This document shows, in pieces, positions 56,268-64,000 of a stretch of DNA of 64,000 bases (positions within the stretch are counted from its first letter, which is position 1; every line of letters starts with the position of its first letter). Both the position numbers and the translations under genes were made by a program. The notes beneath the pieces were generated by a model. That model made no database searches, was not told the DNA's origin, and worked only from the letters and a program-made list of their open reading frames with translations. This DNA is from Nonlabens ulvanivorans (GTDB taxonomy: Bacteria; Bacteroidota; Bacteroidia; Flavobacteriales; Flavobacteriaceae): the NCBI RefSeq assembly GCF_000732625.1, contig NZ_JPJI01000032.1:1226193-1290192 (forward strand). The letters run 5' to 3'.

Positions 56268-57248
56268 ATGCGTGAAGCAGCTTTTGTGAAGCAAAATAAG
56301 GAAAAATGGGTGGCTTTTGAAAAGGCTCTAGACTCAAATTCTAAAATTGATCCAGATTACCTTGCAGAGCTCTATATACAATTGACTAACGATTTATCAT
56401 TTGCCCAAACTTATTACAAAAAAAGTAAAACTTTACTGTATTTAAATTCTTTAGCAAGTCAAGCGCATCAAAAAATATATGTAAATAAAAAAGAAAGTGG
56501 TAATCGTATTGTAGATTTCTGGAAGACAGAGTTCCCTTTATTTTTTGCAGATCATCAACGTACGCTTTTTTATGCCTTTGCTATTTTTATGATAGCAGTA
56601 GCTATAGGTGCCATAAGTACTATATATGACGATTCTTTTACTAGACTAATATTAGGTGATCGTTATGTTAATGAAACTTTAGAAAACATAAGAAATGGCA
56701 ATCCTACAGGTATATATCAAGATGATGGTGCGTTGGGCATGTTTTTATGGATTACTAAAAATAATATTCAGGTAGGAATGTTGTGTTTTGCCGCTGGACT
56801 GTTGACATCTATAGGTTCGGGTTATATTTTATTTAATAATGGTATAATGGTAGGGACCTTTTTTGCTATGTTCTCAAATGAAGACGTAGCTGTAGAGGCG
56901 TGGAGTGTAATTATGTTGCACGGTACTATCGAACTGTCTGTAATCGTTATTTGTGGTGCTGCCGGAATGATCATGGGTAATTCTATATTGTTTCCTGGCA
57001 CTTATTCTAGACGGGTATCTTTTGTAAAAGGTGCTAAAAAGGGACTTAAAGTACTAATTAGTACTATACCGCTTTTTATAGTTGCTGGATTTATTGAAGG
57101 GTTTGTCACCAGATATGCTTTTATGCCTTCTATCCTTAAATATGCAATTTTGTTATTGAGTTCTGTTATTATTGTAGGATATTACATTATTTATCCTAAT
57201 TACCTAAAAAGAAAAAATGAGGAAGTATATAGAGCCCAGATTACGTAG
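56268..57248 (+). CDS. SpoIIM-like (stage II sporulation protein M) membrane protein
   Basis: From the ATG at 56268 (MREAAFVKQNKEKWVAFEKAL, 326 residues); a GTG at 56220 would overlap the divergent RDD start and add residues absent from the family. The N-terminal cytosolic helices are followed by five or six membrane helices with FFAMFSNEDVAVEAWSVIMLHGTIELSVIVICGAAGM, the SpoIIM signature. The organism does not need to be a spore former: in Bacteroidota this family is the first gene of the MoxR/DUF58 cluster. It overlaps the next gene by 32 bases. Confidence 0.88.
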   Translation: MREAAFVKQNKEKWVAFEKALDSNSKIDPDYLAELYIQLTNDLSFAQTYYKKSKTLLYLNSLASQAHQKIYVNKKESGNRIVDFWKTEFPLFFADHQRTLFYAFAIFMIAVAIGAISTIYDDSFTRLILGDRYVNETLENIRNGNPTGIYQDDGALGMFLWITKNNIQVGMLCFAAGLLTSIGSGYILFNNGIMVGTFFAMFSNEDVAVEAWSVIMLHGTIELSVIVICGAAGMIMGNSILFPGTYSRRVSFVKGAKKGLKVLISTIPLFIVAGFIEGFVTRYAFMPSILKYAILLLSSVIIVGYYIIYPNYLKRKNEEVYRAQIT

Positions 57249-58149
57249 GGACTTTGGAGGAATAATATCTGCATATTTTGATTTTTTGAAAGGAAACTTT
57301 AAAGAAATCATCAATATGTTTGTAGGATATAATGGCATCTTTGTCATTTTTATATTAATCAGTGTCTATCTAATGATCACTGGTATCGTGGCTATTGCAA
57401 TCGCACAAAATAGCTATTCTATAGGTGGATCAAATGCAGAAGAGTCTGCAGCGATGATTACGGGAATAGGTGTGATATTATTAATACTGGTGTTATTAAT
57501 TGCCACATTGTTAAATTATACTTTATCTAGTGCTTACGTCAGTTTATACGAGGAGCGCAAGGTTAATAATATACCACGTAAAGATGCTTGGGAAAAGGCT
57601 AAACGTCATCTTGGAGGGATTTTTCTAGTTGCTCTAGTAGCTGTTGGACTTTATATTGTTTATATAATCGTTCAAGTTATACTAGCATTTATACCATTCT
57701 TAGGCTCTATACTTAGCATCTTCATAGGTTTAGGGTTTAATGCGTGGATCAGTCTCACTATATTCAGTTATGTTCACAATGAAGATTCTACCGTTTTTGG
57801 AGCATTTGGTGAAGCCTGGGATTTACTTTTTAGTAATTTTTGGAAAGCGATAGGAGTAAACTTTGTGTTAGGATTAATTATCCAAATAGCCTTAATGGCT
57901 CTAAACCTACTACCAGCGATACTTGTAGGTGTGTATATTTTCCATACGGTGGAGTCAGGAACTAGTCTTGATGAAAGCGTCTTTGGTCAAATATTATTGG
58001 TGGTAGTCATAAGTTTATTCTGTTTAATGTTGATGTTTATACAATTGTTATCGCAAACCATTAACGCTTTTGTATATTTCAATTTGCATGAATTTAAGCA
58101 CAATACTTTTTTGCGTTCTCGTATTGAAAAAATAGGTGAGAACATATGA
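57217..58149 (+). CDS. Multi-pass membrane protein of the MoxR cluster
   Basis: A 310-residue protein with six or more helices, glycine- and isoleucine-rich. It starts MRKYIEPRLRRDFGGIISAYFDFLKGNFKEI, a common beginning of membrane proteins related to the glycerophosphodiester phosphodiesterase membrane domain; no enzymatic residues are present. Overlaps at both ends (32 bases before, 4 bases after) show it is part of the same transcript as SpoIIM-like and DUF4129. Exact role unknown. Confidence 0.8.
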   Translation: MRKYIEPRLRRDFGGIISAYFDFLKGNFKEIINMFVGYNGIFVIFILISVYLMITGIVAIAIAQNSYSIGGSNAEESAAMITGIGVILLILVLLIATLLNYTLSSAYVSLYEERKVNNIPRKDAWEKAKRHLGGIFLVALVAVGLYIVYIIVQVILAFIPFLGSILSIFIGLGFNAWISLTIFSYVHNEDSTVFGAFGEAWDLLFSNFWKAIGVNFVLGLIIQIALMALNLLPAILVGVYIFHTVESGTSLDESVFGQILLVVVISLFCLMLMFIQLLSQTINAFVYFNLHEFKHNTFLRSRIEKIGENI

Positions 58150-58904
58150 GAAAATTAGTGCTTATAGGTATTGTTTTGATATCCGCTTTTGCGAAAGCGC
58201 AATCACTACAAGATCTCATTCCTAAAATAGAGGAACGACCTCGAGAAATTACCGACACGTTAAACCGAGATTATGATAATCGTAGTCTGGACATACCGGA
58301 TATAGGTGATGACCTGAGAGAACAGTACACCGGTAATGATTTTTTCTACTATGAAGTGTCTGATGAAGGTGATAACTTTTTTACTAGATTTCTTAACGGT
58401 GTTTTCAATTGGATAGGTGATGTATTTGGAATCGATATTAATCCTTTTTGGGCAGACGTTTTAAAGATTTTAATATTTATAATAATGGCCGCTGTAGGGA
58501 TCTACTTTCTAGTAAGATTGCTCTCTAAAGAAAGCGCCCAATCGTTATTAACTCGCAATGCTAGAGTTGCAGCAACCGTAAATATGGAAGAAACTCATAT
58601 CGAGCAAATCGACTTGAGTCAATTAATTAAAGACAGTGTTGCTACTGGTAATTATAGAAATGCGGTCCGCTATTTATATCTAGACGCCTTAAAGTGGTTG
58701 AGTACTAATAAGAAGATTGAATGGGATTTTCAAAAAACAAATTCCGACTATTATCGCGAACTTAACGAGCCTGCGCTCAAAGAGCATTTTAAGAAAATAT
58801 CCTACCTCTATGATTATGTTTGGTATGGAGAGTTTGAACTTAATGAACATACATTTAACGACGCTAGAACAAAGTTTGAATCTCTTAAAAATCAGACATC
58901 ATGA
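58146..58904 (+). CDS. DUF4129 domain membrane protein
   Basis: Signal peptide MRKLVLIGIVLISAFAKA|QSL, in which the palindrome itself encodes the AFAKA cleavage region. One membrane helix at about 100-122, then a cytosolic DUF4129 domain (IKDSVATGNYRNAVRYLYLDALKWLS, YREL). In these clusters DUF4129 proteins are the small partner of DUF58 and MoxR. It overlaps the genes on both sides by four bases. Confidence 0.85.
   Translation: MRKLVLIGIVLISAFAKAQSLQDLIPKIEERPREITDTLNRDYDNRSLDIPDIGDDLREQYTGNDFFYYEVSDEGDNFFTRFLNGVFNWIGDVFGIDINPFWADVLKILIFIIMAAVGIYFLVRLLSKESAQSLLTRNARVAATVNMEETHIEQIDLSQLIKDSVATGNYRNAVRYLYLDALKWLSTNKKIEWDFQKTNSDYYRELNEPALKEHFKKISYLYDYVWYGEFELNEHTFNDARTKFESLKNQTS
58184..58199. 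repeat. Iterated palindrome, copy 15 (one mismatch, in DUF4129 signal peptide)
   Basis: cgcttttgcgaaagcg has one T for C. It encodes SAFAKAQ, the end of the signal peptide and the cleavage site. Confidence 0.8.
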
Positions 58905-60214
58905 TAGATAAGAGAGCAAAAACGATACTATATGTACTGCTAGGTGTGGTGGTTATGCTTTTCTTTTTTGAAAGCAGTAGACCTAGACCATTAAACTGGC
59001 AAAAGAGTTTTACTAGTGGTGACAAAATACCATTCGGTGCGTTTGTATTATATGATCAGTTAGATGAAATTTTTAATAGAGATGATATCACATCTGTTGA
59101 TGAAGTGCCTGTCGACTTTTTACTAAAGAATGATTCTATAACAAATGCCAACTATATTTTCATAAATGATTATCTCAGTTTTGATAGTGTAGAAAGTGAC
59201 TATTTAATGGATTTTGTTGCGCGTGGTAATAAAGTGTTTATTGCCAGTAATGGCGCTTATGGCACTCTGGCAGACACATTAGGATTGGAGACCAACTCTT
59301 CTTCATTTTACTCTTATTCTAGAAGGGATACAGTAAGAACTAGACTGGTTAATAAATCTTTAAAAGATAGAAGTTATGTCTATGATAAAGGTGCAGATTA
59401 TAAGTTTTTTGAAGTTTATGATACCTTAAACACTAAAGTGTTAGGTGAGGTGCTAGCCTTTGAGCCTTCTAAAGGATACATTGCAGATTATCTTGAAGAA
59501 ACTATTGATAATGATGAAGGTGAAAAAGAAGAAAAACTTGATATTAATGTAGATGATAAAGAAGAGAAAAGATTAACTAGAGAGACTCCACAAGTTAATT
59601 TTGTCGAGATAAAGGTTGGAGATGGTGCTTTTTATTATAATCTCAACCCTATATCATTTACTAACTATTACATGCTCAAAGATGGTAAACACCAGTATGC
59701 TGTAGAGGCTTTAAGCTATATGAACGATGGTCCAGTATTCTTTGATGACTATGGTAAGTCTGGTCGTAAAGTTATTACCTCACCCATGCGTTTTGTGCTA
59801 TCTCAACCTGCTTTAAAATGGGCTTATTATATAGCATTGTTGGGTGTGATTATCTATATGATTTTTGCTAGTAAACGTAGACAGCGCATTATACCTATTG
59901 TAGAACCACTTAAAAATAGTTCGGTAGAATTTACAAAGACGATAGGTAGTTTGTATTATCAAACAGGTGATTATAGCGGAATTATTGATAAAAAGATTAA
60001 TTACTTTTTAGAACGATTGCGTTCTAAATATTTTGTAGACACTCAAAGATTAGACACTACTTTCATAAAGAGACTAGCGGTTAAATCGGGTAGATCACAG
60101 AACTTTACAGAAGATGTCATTTTATACATTAATAAGTTGCGTGCTAAATCAGTACACAATGAATATGAATTAAAACAACTTAATAAAAGGATTGAAGCCT
60201 TTTTAAAGGAATAA
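58901..60214 (+). CDS. DUF4350 domain protein
   Basis: A 437-residue protein with one N-terminal helix (about 9-24), a large extracytosolic domain with YIFINDYLSFDSVESDYLMDFVARGNKVFIASNG (DUF4350, ThuA/GATase-like fold), a second helix at about 305-323 and a helical cytosolic end (SLYYQTGDYSGIIDKKINYFLERLR). It is the fourth gene of the cluster, overlapping DUF4129 by four bases. Confidence 0.85.
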   Translation: MIDKRAKTILYVLLGVVVMLFFFESSRPRPLNWQKSFTSGDKIPFGAFVLYDQLDEIFNRDDITSVDEVPVDFLLKNDSITNANYIFINDYLSFDSVESDYLMDFVARGNKVFIASNGAYGTLADTLGLETNSSSFYSYSRRDTVRTRLVNKSLKDRSYVYDKGADYKFFEVYDTLNTKVLGEVLAFEPSKGYIADYLEETIDNDEGEKEEKLDINVDDKEEKRLTRETPQVNFVEIKVGDGAFYYNLNPISFTNYYMLKDGKHQYAVEALSYMNDGPVFFDDYGKSGRKVITSPMRFVLSQPALKWAYYIALLGVIIYMIFASKRRQRIIPIVEPLKNSSVEFTKTIGSLYYQTGDYSGIIDKKINYFLERLRSKYFVDTQRLDTTFIKRLAVKSGRSQNFTEDVILYINKLRAKSVHNEYELKQLNKRIEAFLKE

Positions 60215-60220
60215 ATAACT

Positions 60221-61375
60221 ATGGAAGAAAATAAAGACCAACTCCAGCCACAAGATAACCAGCCACAATCAGATCAAGATACTAATTCTCAACCTGTACA
60301 CGAGGCCGCACAAGAGCAGTTTGTTCAAACACCAGATCAAGAGTCTGGATCTTCTGCTTTTGTTCCAGATCAACCTGAAGTAGAAGAAGCTACTCAGTCA
60401 GATGGATTGGCTTTTAAAAATAGGCTTGACCTAACAGAATTGTCTGCTGCAGTTGTTAAAATTAAAGAGCAATTAGGTAAAGTAATAGTTGGTCAAGAAG
60501 AGATGATTGACCTATTGATAGTTTCTATTCTAGCAAATGGACATTCCTTAATAGAAGGAGTTCCTGGTGTAGCAAAAACGGTAACAGCAAAATTACTTGC
60601 CAAAACCATGCAAATTGGTTTTTCACGTATTCAATTCACACCAGACTTAATGCCTAGTGATATATTAGGTACAAGCGTTTTTAGTATGAAGAATAATGAA
60701 TTTGAATTTAAGGCAGGACCTATATTTTCAAACATTATTCTTATTGACGAGATCAATCGAGCACCAGCAAAAACACAGGCGGCACTATTTGAAGCGATGG
60801 CAGAGCGTCAGGTAACTATTGATGGGCATGAGTACAATTTAGATACACCATTCTTAGTATTTGCAACTCAAAACCCAGTAGAACAAGAAGGAACCTATAG
60901 ATTGCCAGAAGCGCAACTAGACCGTTTCTTATTTAAGATTAACGTCGATTACCCTAATCTAGACGAAGAAATTAAGATACTAGAAGGTAATCACGCTAGA
61001 AAAAATGAAGATCCAGAAACGCTGATTGAAGGAGTACTATCAGCAGCTGCAATTAAAAAATATCAAACTATTATTAAAGACATTATCATTGAAGATAATC
61101 TAATTAAATATATAGCAGAGATTGTTCTTAATACACGTAATAATGCAAATCTTTATCTAGGAGCATCACCACGTGCATCAATTGCTATAATGAATGGGTC
61201 TAAAGCTTATGCGGCTCTTATGGGACGTGATTTTGTAACACCAGATGATATTAAATACATTGCAAAATCTGTTATGCGACACAGAATTATTTTAACTCCA
61301 GAAAGAGAAATGGAAGGCTTTACTGCAGATCGAGCTGTAGCACAAATCTTAGAAACCATAGAGATTCCTAGATAG
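60221..61375 (+). CDS. MoxR family AAA+ ATPase
   Basis: A 384-residue ATPase with a 70-residue disordered, glutamine- and glutamate-rich start. Walker A is GVPGVAKT, Walker B LIDEINRAPAKTQAALFEAMAERQVT, followed by sensor 1 FATQNPVEQEGTYRLPEAQLDRFLF and arginine finger/sensor 2 (SPRASIAIM). Unlike the ATPase at 24812 it has an intact DE Walker B. It is expected to remodel or activate the DUF58 and other membrane partners encoded next to it. Ends on the first base of the DUF58 start. Confidence 0.92.
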   Translation: MEENKDQLQPQDNQPQSDQDTNSQPVHEAAQEQFVQTPDQESGSSAFVPDQPEVEEATQSDGLAFKNRLDLTELSAAVVKIKEQLGKVIVGQEEMIDLLIVSILANGHSLIEGVPGVAKTVTAKLLAKTMQIGFSRIQFTPDLMPSDILGTSVFSMKNNEFEFKAGPIFSNIILIDEINRAPAKTQAALFEAMAERQVTIDGHEYNLDTPFLVFATQNPVEQEGTYRLPEAQLDRFLFKINVDYPNLDEEIKILEGNHARKNEDPETLIEGVLSAAAIKKYQTIIKDIIIEDNLIKYIAEIVLNTRNNANLYLGASPRASIAIMNGSKAYAALMGRDFVTPDDIKYIAKSVMRHRIILTPEREMEGFTADRAVAQILETIEIPR

Positions 61376-62721
61376 TGAAAAAGAAACTACATAAATTCTA
61401 TAAGAGTATTTACTTCTCAAAGCGCTTTTTTCAAGTGCTTATTGGGCTTGTGATATTATTGATAGTCTCTTTCTTATTCCCAGCCATTTTTAGCTATTTA
61501 AAGTTTGCATTTTATCTGTTTATAGCACTTACAATTCTCGATGTTATATTAGTATATCGACTTCAAAAAGGAATTAAAGCAAAACGTAATATTCCAGATA
61601 AATTATCTAATGGAGACAATAACCCTATAAATATTGCTATTGCAAATCAATACCCTTATAAAATTGCAATTAAAATTATTGATGAGTTACCTATTCAGTT
61701 CCAGAAACGAGACTTTGTTATAGATGCAACTATTGAGTCAGGTAAGTCTAGAGAGTTTAATTATACGGTGAGACCTGTAGAACGCGGTGAGTATCACTTT
61801 GGGTCTTTAAATGTCTATGTATCCAGTTTTTTAGGTTTTATAGAACGGCGTTATCTTTTTGATGCAGATGCTATGGCGCCTACATATCCATCTTTTTTAC
61901 AAATGCGTAAGTATGAGTTGATGGCTTTTACCAATAAACTCAAAGACTACGGAATGAAAAAAATACGTAGGATAGGGCACACTATGGAATTTGAGCAAAT
62001 TAAAGACTATGTGCCAGGTGATGATGTGCGCAATATCAACTGGAAAGCCAGTGCAAAACGTGGGCAATTAATGCTTAATCAGTATCAAGATGAAAAGTCG
62101 CAACCAGTTTACTCTGTTATTGATAAAGGACGTGTCATGAAAATGCCTTTTGAAGGTATGAAATTGATTGATTATGCGATTAATGCGACTTTAGTGATTA
62201 GTAATATAGCCTTAAAGAAAGGTGACAAAGCTGGTATGTTTGGCTTTTCAGACCGCATATCTAATCAGGTGGTAGCTCAAAAAAGAGCTTCGCAAATGAA
62301 TCTTATTCTTGAGACACTTTATAATGTTGATACAGATTTTAAAGAAAGTGATTTTTCTAGATTATATATAGACGTTAAACGCAAGATTACAAATCGTAGT
62401 TTACTACTATTATATACAAACTTTGAAACACTTGATGCTTTACATAGACAATTACCATATTTACAAGCGATTGCTAAAAGTCATTTACTAGTGATCATAT
62501 TCTTTGAGAACACTGAACTTAAAGAGATGCTTATAGAAGAGGTAGATACAACTCGTGAGATATTTGATAAAACCATCGCAGAAAAGTTTATCTATGAAAA
62601 GAAACTCATCGTTAATGAGTTGAACAAATATGGTATACAAACTATTCTTACAGAACCGCAACACCTTACAGTAAATACCATTAATAAATATCTTGAGATT
62701 AAAGCAAGAGGTCTTTTATAA
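61375..62721 (+). CDS. DUF58 domain protein
   Basis: GTG start sharing one base with the MoxR stop (TAGTG). The 448-residue protein has two N-terminal helices (about 17-37 and 42-60), a beta-rich middle and the DUF58 core DYVPGDDVRNINWKASAKRGQLMLNQYQDE, followed by a VWA-like fold with an incomplete metal site (VYSVIDKGR where DxSxS would be). The MoxR-DUF58 pair is found across bacteria and has been linked to stress tolerance and envelope quality. Last gene of the cluster proper. Confidence 0.88.
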   Translation: MKKKLHKFYKSIYFSKRFFQVLIGLVILLIVSFLFPAIFSYLKFAFYLFIALTILDVILVYRLQKGIKAKRNIPDKLSNGDNNPINIAIANQYPYKIAIKIIDELPIQFQKRDFVIDATIESGKSREFNYTVRPVERGEYHFGSLNVYVSSFLGFIERRYLFDADAMAPTYPSFLQMRKYELMAFTNKLKDYGMKKIRRIGHTMEFEQIKDYVPGDDVRNINWKASAKRGQLMLNQYQDEKSQPVYSVIDKGRVMKMPFEGMKLIDYAINATLVISNIALKKGDKAGMFGFSDRISNQVVAQKRASQMNLILETLYNVDTDFKESDFSRLYIDVKRKITNRSLLLLYTNFETLDALHRQLPYLQAIAKSHLLVIIFFENTELKEMLIEEVDTTREIFDKTIAEKFIYEKKLIVNELNKYGIQTILTEPQHLTVNTINKYLEIKARGLL

Positions 62722-62729
62722 TCTTATAA

Positions 62730-63143
62730 ATGAAGATGGCTAAAAAGTTTTATTTTTTTAATACCAGGTGGCGTGCCTATCCTAGATGGGTTCAATGGTG
62801 TCTTTCTATTGCTATTGGGATACTGATTGTATTTCCACAATTTATCGTTCCTGATCTTTGGTTTGGTATTCCAGGTGTGGTGCTATATTTAATAGGATTA
62901 GCCTATTTAATATGGTTAGCAACTCGCAAAAATGCTTTACATTGGAAAAGAGATGATCAAGTTAAACTTAAGATAGATGGTAAGACTTTAGAGCTGGACA
63001 TGAAGTTTATATCACAGGTTTGGGTAGAAGATCAACATTTACTAATACGTCGTATCAATCGTTTAGATTCATTTTCGACTTCTCATTTAAAACCTTTAGA
63101 TATAGATAAATTGGTAGCTTTATTAAAAGAGTACGAGCCATAG
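62730..63143 (+). CDS. Hypothetical membrane protein
   Basis: A 137-residue protein with two helices (about 22-39 and 43-64) and a soluble C-terminal part with KLKIDGKTLELDMKFISQVWVEDQHLLIRRINRLDSF, which looks like a small PH-like or regulatory domain. It lies 8 bases after DUF58 and is probably the last gene of the transcript. Two ATGs (62730 and 62736) are possible starts. Family not recognised. Confidence 0.65.
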   Translation: MKMAKKFYFFNTRWRAYPRWVQWCLSIAIGILIVFPQFIVPDLWFGIPGVVLYLIGLAYLIWLATRKNALHWKRDDQVKLKIDGKTLELDMKFISQVWVEDQHLLIRRINRLDSFSTSHLKPLDIDKLVALLKEYEP

Positions 63144-63198
63144 CCTGCTTAAAAATACAACTCGGTAGTTATTTATGACAGTTGGGTATTTTAAAGTT

Positions 63199-63214
63199 CG
63201 CTTCCGCGAAAGCG
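63199..63214. repeat. Iterated palindrome, copy 16 (one mismatch, intergenic)
   Basis: cgcttccgcgaaagcg has one C for T, the same change as copy 10. It lies between the hypothetical membrane protein and the DUF2141 gene. Confidence 0.75.
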
Positions 63215-63256
63215 TGATGCATATTTGTCTCATCAAACAACAAAAACCACACAATT

Positions 63257-63664
63257 ATGAAAACTATCATCACAACAATCGCATTATTTATTTCTCTATT
63301 AAGTTTTGCTCAAGAAACAACACACACTTTAAAAGTTACCGTTCCTAACGCGACTAGCGATAAAGGTGAAATGGTGTTTGCACTTAATACTAAAGAAACG
63401 TTTATGGTAGCAGCACCTGTGCAAAGCGCTGCGGTAAAAATTGAAGATGGAGTAGCGACTGTAACTTTTGAAAATGTTGCTCCAGGAGAATATGCTATTA
63501 TAGTATTACATGACTTAAATGGTAATCAAAGAATGGACTTTAAAGACGGTATGCCTGCCGAAAATTATAACGTAAGTGGAGGACAGATGAGTTTTGGACC
63601 ACCAGTTTTTGGAGATTCAAAATTTACCTTAAAAGAAGATACAGAAATGACTATCAGACTTTAA
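63257..63664 (+). CDS. DUF2141 domain protein, exported
   Basis: Signal peptide MKTIITTIALFISLLSFA|QET. The 135-residue protein is one DUF2141 domain: VTFENVAPGEYAIIVLHDLNGNQRMDFKDGMPAENYNVS and GPPVFGDSKFTL. The DLNGNQRMDF loop resembles a calcium-binding dockerin-like loop. Function unknown; the family is frequent in marine Bacteroidota. Followed by a terminator. Confidence 0.87.
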   Translation: MKTIITTIALFISLLSFAQETTHTLKVTVPNATSDKGEMVFALNTKETFMVAAPVQSAAVKIEDGVATVTFENVAPGEYAIIVLHDLNGNQRMDFKDGMPAENYNVSGGQMSFGPPVFGDSKFTLKEDTEMTIRL

Positions 63665-63680
63665 ACTTAATACCTTTTTT

Positions 63681-63716
63681 AAAAACCCATTACTTTCTTT
63701 AGTAATGGGTTTTTTT
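63681..63716 (+). terminator. Rho-independent terminator after the DUF2141 gene
   Basis: acccattact (63685-63694) pairs with agtaatgggt (63701-63710), six-base loop, T run to 63716. Confidence 0.9.
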
Positions 63717-63830
63717 AGTTCAATTAGGTACATAAAAGAAGGCTTCATTGATCTAGATTCTAACATCTTAAAAGTTAATTCTATACAAAAGCATTTTACA
63801 TACTAGTCGATAGCGACTAACTTTACCTAT

Positions 63831-64000
63831 ATGAATGTATTAATAACAGGTGCGACAGGTCTAGTAGGCTCGCAAATAGCAGATTTATTTATCTCAAAAG
63901 GTCATACAGTTCATTATCTGACCACTCGTTCCAGCGCGATTAGAACAGAACCTAATTATAAAGGCTTTTTGTGGAATGTTAAAAACATGACCATAGATTC
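63831..64000 (+). CDS. TIGR01777-type SDR epimerase (3' end beyond window)
   Basis: The ATG at 63831 opens a frame that runs off the window: MNVLITGATGLVGSQIADLF, then SKGHTVHYLTTR and FLWNVKNMTID. The GATGLVGS glycine loop is the NAD(P)-binding motif of short-chain reductases, and the order LTTR then W fits the extended SDR family sometimes called SulA/YfcH-like (TIGR01777). A short hairpin (agtcg 63805-63809, cgact 63814-63818) and TAACTTTA (63818-63825, one base off the -7 consensus) lie just upstream. Only about 56 residues are visible. Confidence 0.8.
   Translation, partial: MNVLITGATGLVGSQIADLFISKGHTVHYLTTRSSAIRTEPNYKGFLWNVKNMTID

Noticed and set aside
56268-57248. Sporulation role from the SpoIIM match
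   Set aside because: The context is the MoxR/DUF58 cluster in a Bacteroidota genome with no other sporulation gene.
4404-63214. CRISPR array or mobile element as explanation of the palindrome
   Set aside because: The copies are kilobases apart with no spacers, no cas genes or transposase, and no target duplications.

Overview
The window looks like chromosomal DNA of a marine-type Flavobacteriaceae bacterium (Bacteroidota). It is AT-rich and has weak ribosome binding sites. Two promoters resemble the Bacteroidota TTG/TAnnTTTG pattern. Three secreted proteins end in type IX secretion (T9SS) sorting tails or a tail-like domain, and many families are typical of Flavobacteriia: YbbR-CoaE, RprX/RprY-like kinase and regulator, fused E1 alpha/beta dehydrogenase, the PG_1098-like THUMP methyltransferase, DUF4159, and the SpoIIM/DUF4129/DUF4350/MoxR/DUF58 cluster. 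The genus cannot be fixed from sequence alone. I see no tRNA, rRNA, CRISPR array, phage or insertion sequence.

Layout. Bases 1-4174 hold the 3' end of a giant repeat adhesin. Bases 4245-9151 carry a glycosyltransferase, a YbbR-like protein, coaE and a two-component pair. Bases 9148-13338 (minus) carry a fused 2-oxoacid dehydrogenase E1, a voltage-gated-type ion channel with a C-terminal zinc ribbon, and miaA, tightly overlapped. Bases 13397-19919 (minus) hold an M1-peptidase-like protein that has lost its zinc site and ends in a predicted beta-barrel, a LOG family protein and uvrA. Bases 20173-23348 hold small membrane proteins, an XRE regulator and ppa. Bases 23542-27147 hold a VWA protein, an AAA+ ATPase and a lipoprotein. 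Bases 27144-33753 hold a thioredoxin, mazG, two unlisted small Pmp3/YqaE proteins around a T9SS-like secreted protein, purB and neighbours. Bases 33794-39446 (mainly minus) hold a sirtuin, a THUMP-like methyltransferase, an AI-2E family permease, DUF4159, rsmE and tsaD. Bases 39542-43957 hold tamB. Bases 44002-47272 hold DUF721, a lipocalin-like lipoprotein, recF, a TPR protein and ribH. Bases 47308-50910 hold a T9SS subtilase. Bases 51147-54836 hold a small membrane protein, mutL and two rhomboids. Bases 54899-62721 hold TRIC, RDD and the SpoIIM-to-DUF58 cluster. The end holds a DUF2141 protein and the start of an epimerase.

The most striking non-genic signal is a self-complementary word, core gctttcgcgaaagc, found 16 times by eye (11 exact, 5 near-exact or decayed). 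It is spread over the whole window at rather even spacing (mean about 3.9 kb, range 0.7-5.7 kb). About half the copies lie inside genes, read as RFRES, AFAKA or TLSRK, and the rest lie in the small intergenic fraction. It behaves like a genome-wide iterated palindrome, not a mobile insertion.

Several encoded proteins have altered catalytic or metal sites: the M1-like protein, the E1 metal ligands, MutL's endonuclease motif, the sirtuin zinc site, a UvrA zinc module and the AAA+ Walker B. Some of these are probably lineage-wide traits of Bacteroidota; comparison with orthologues would settle which.
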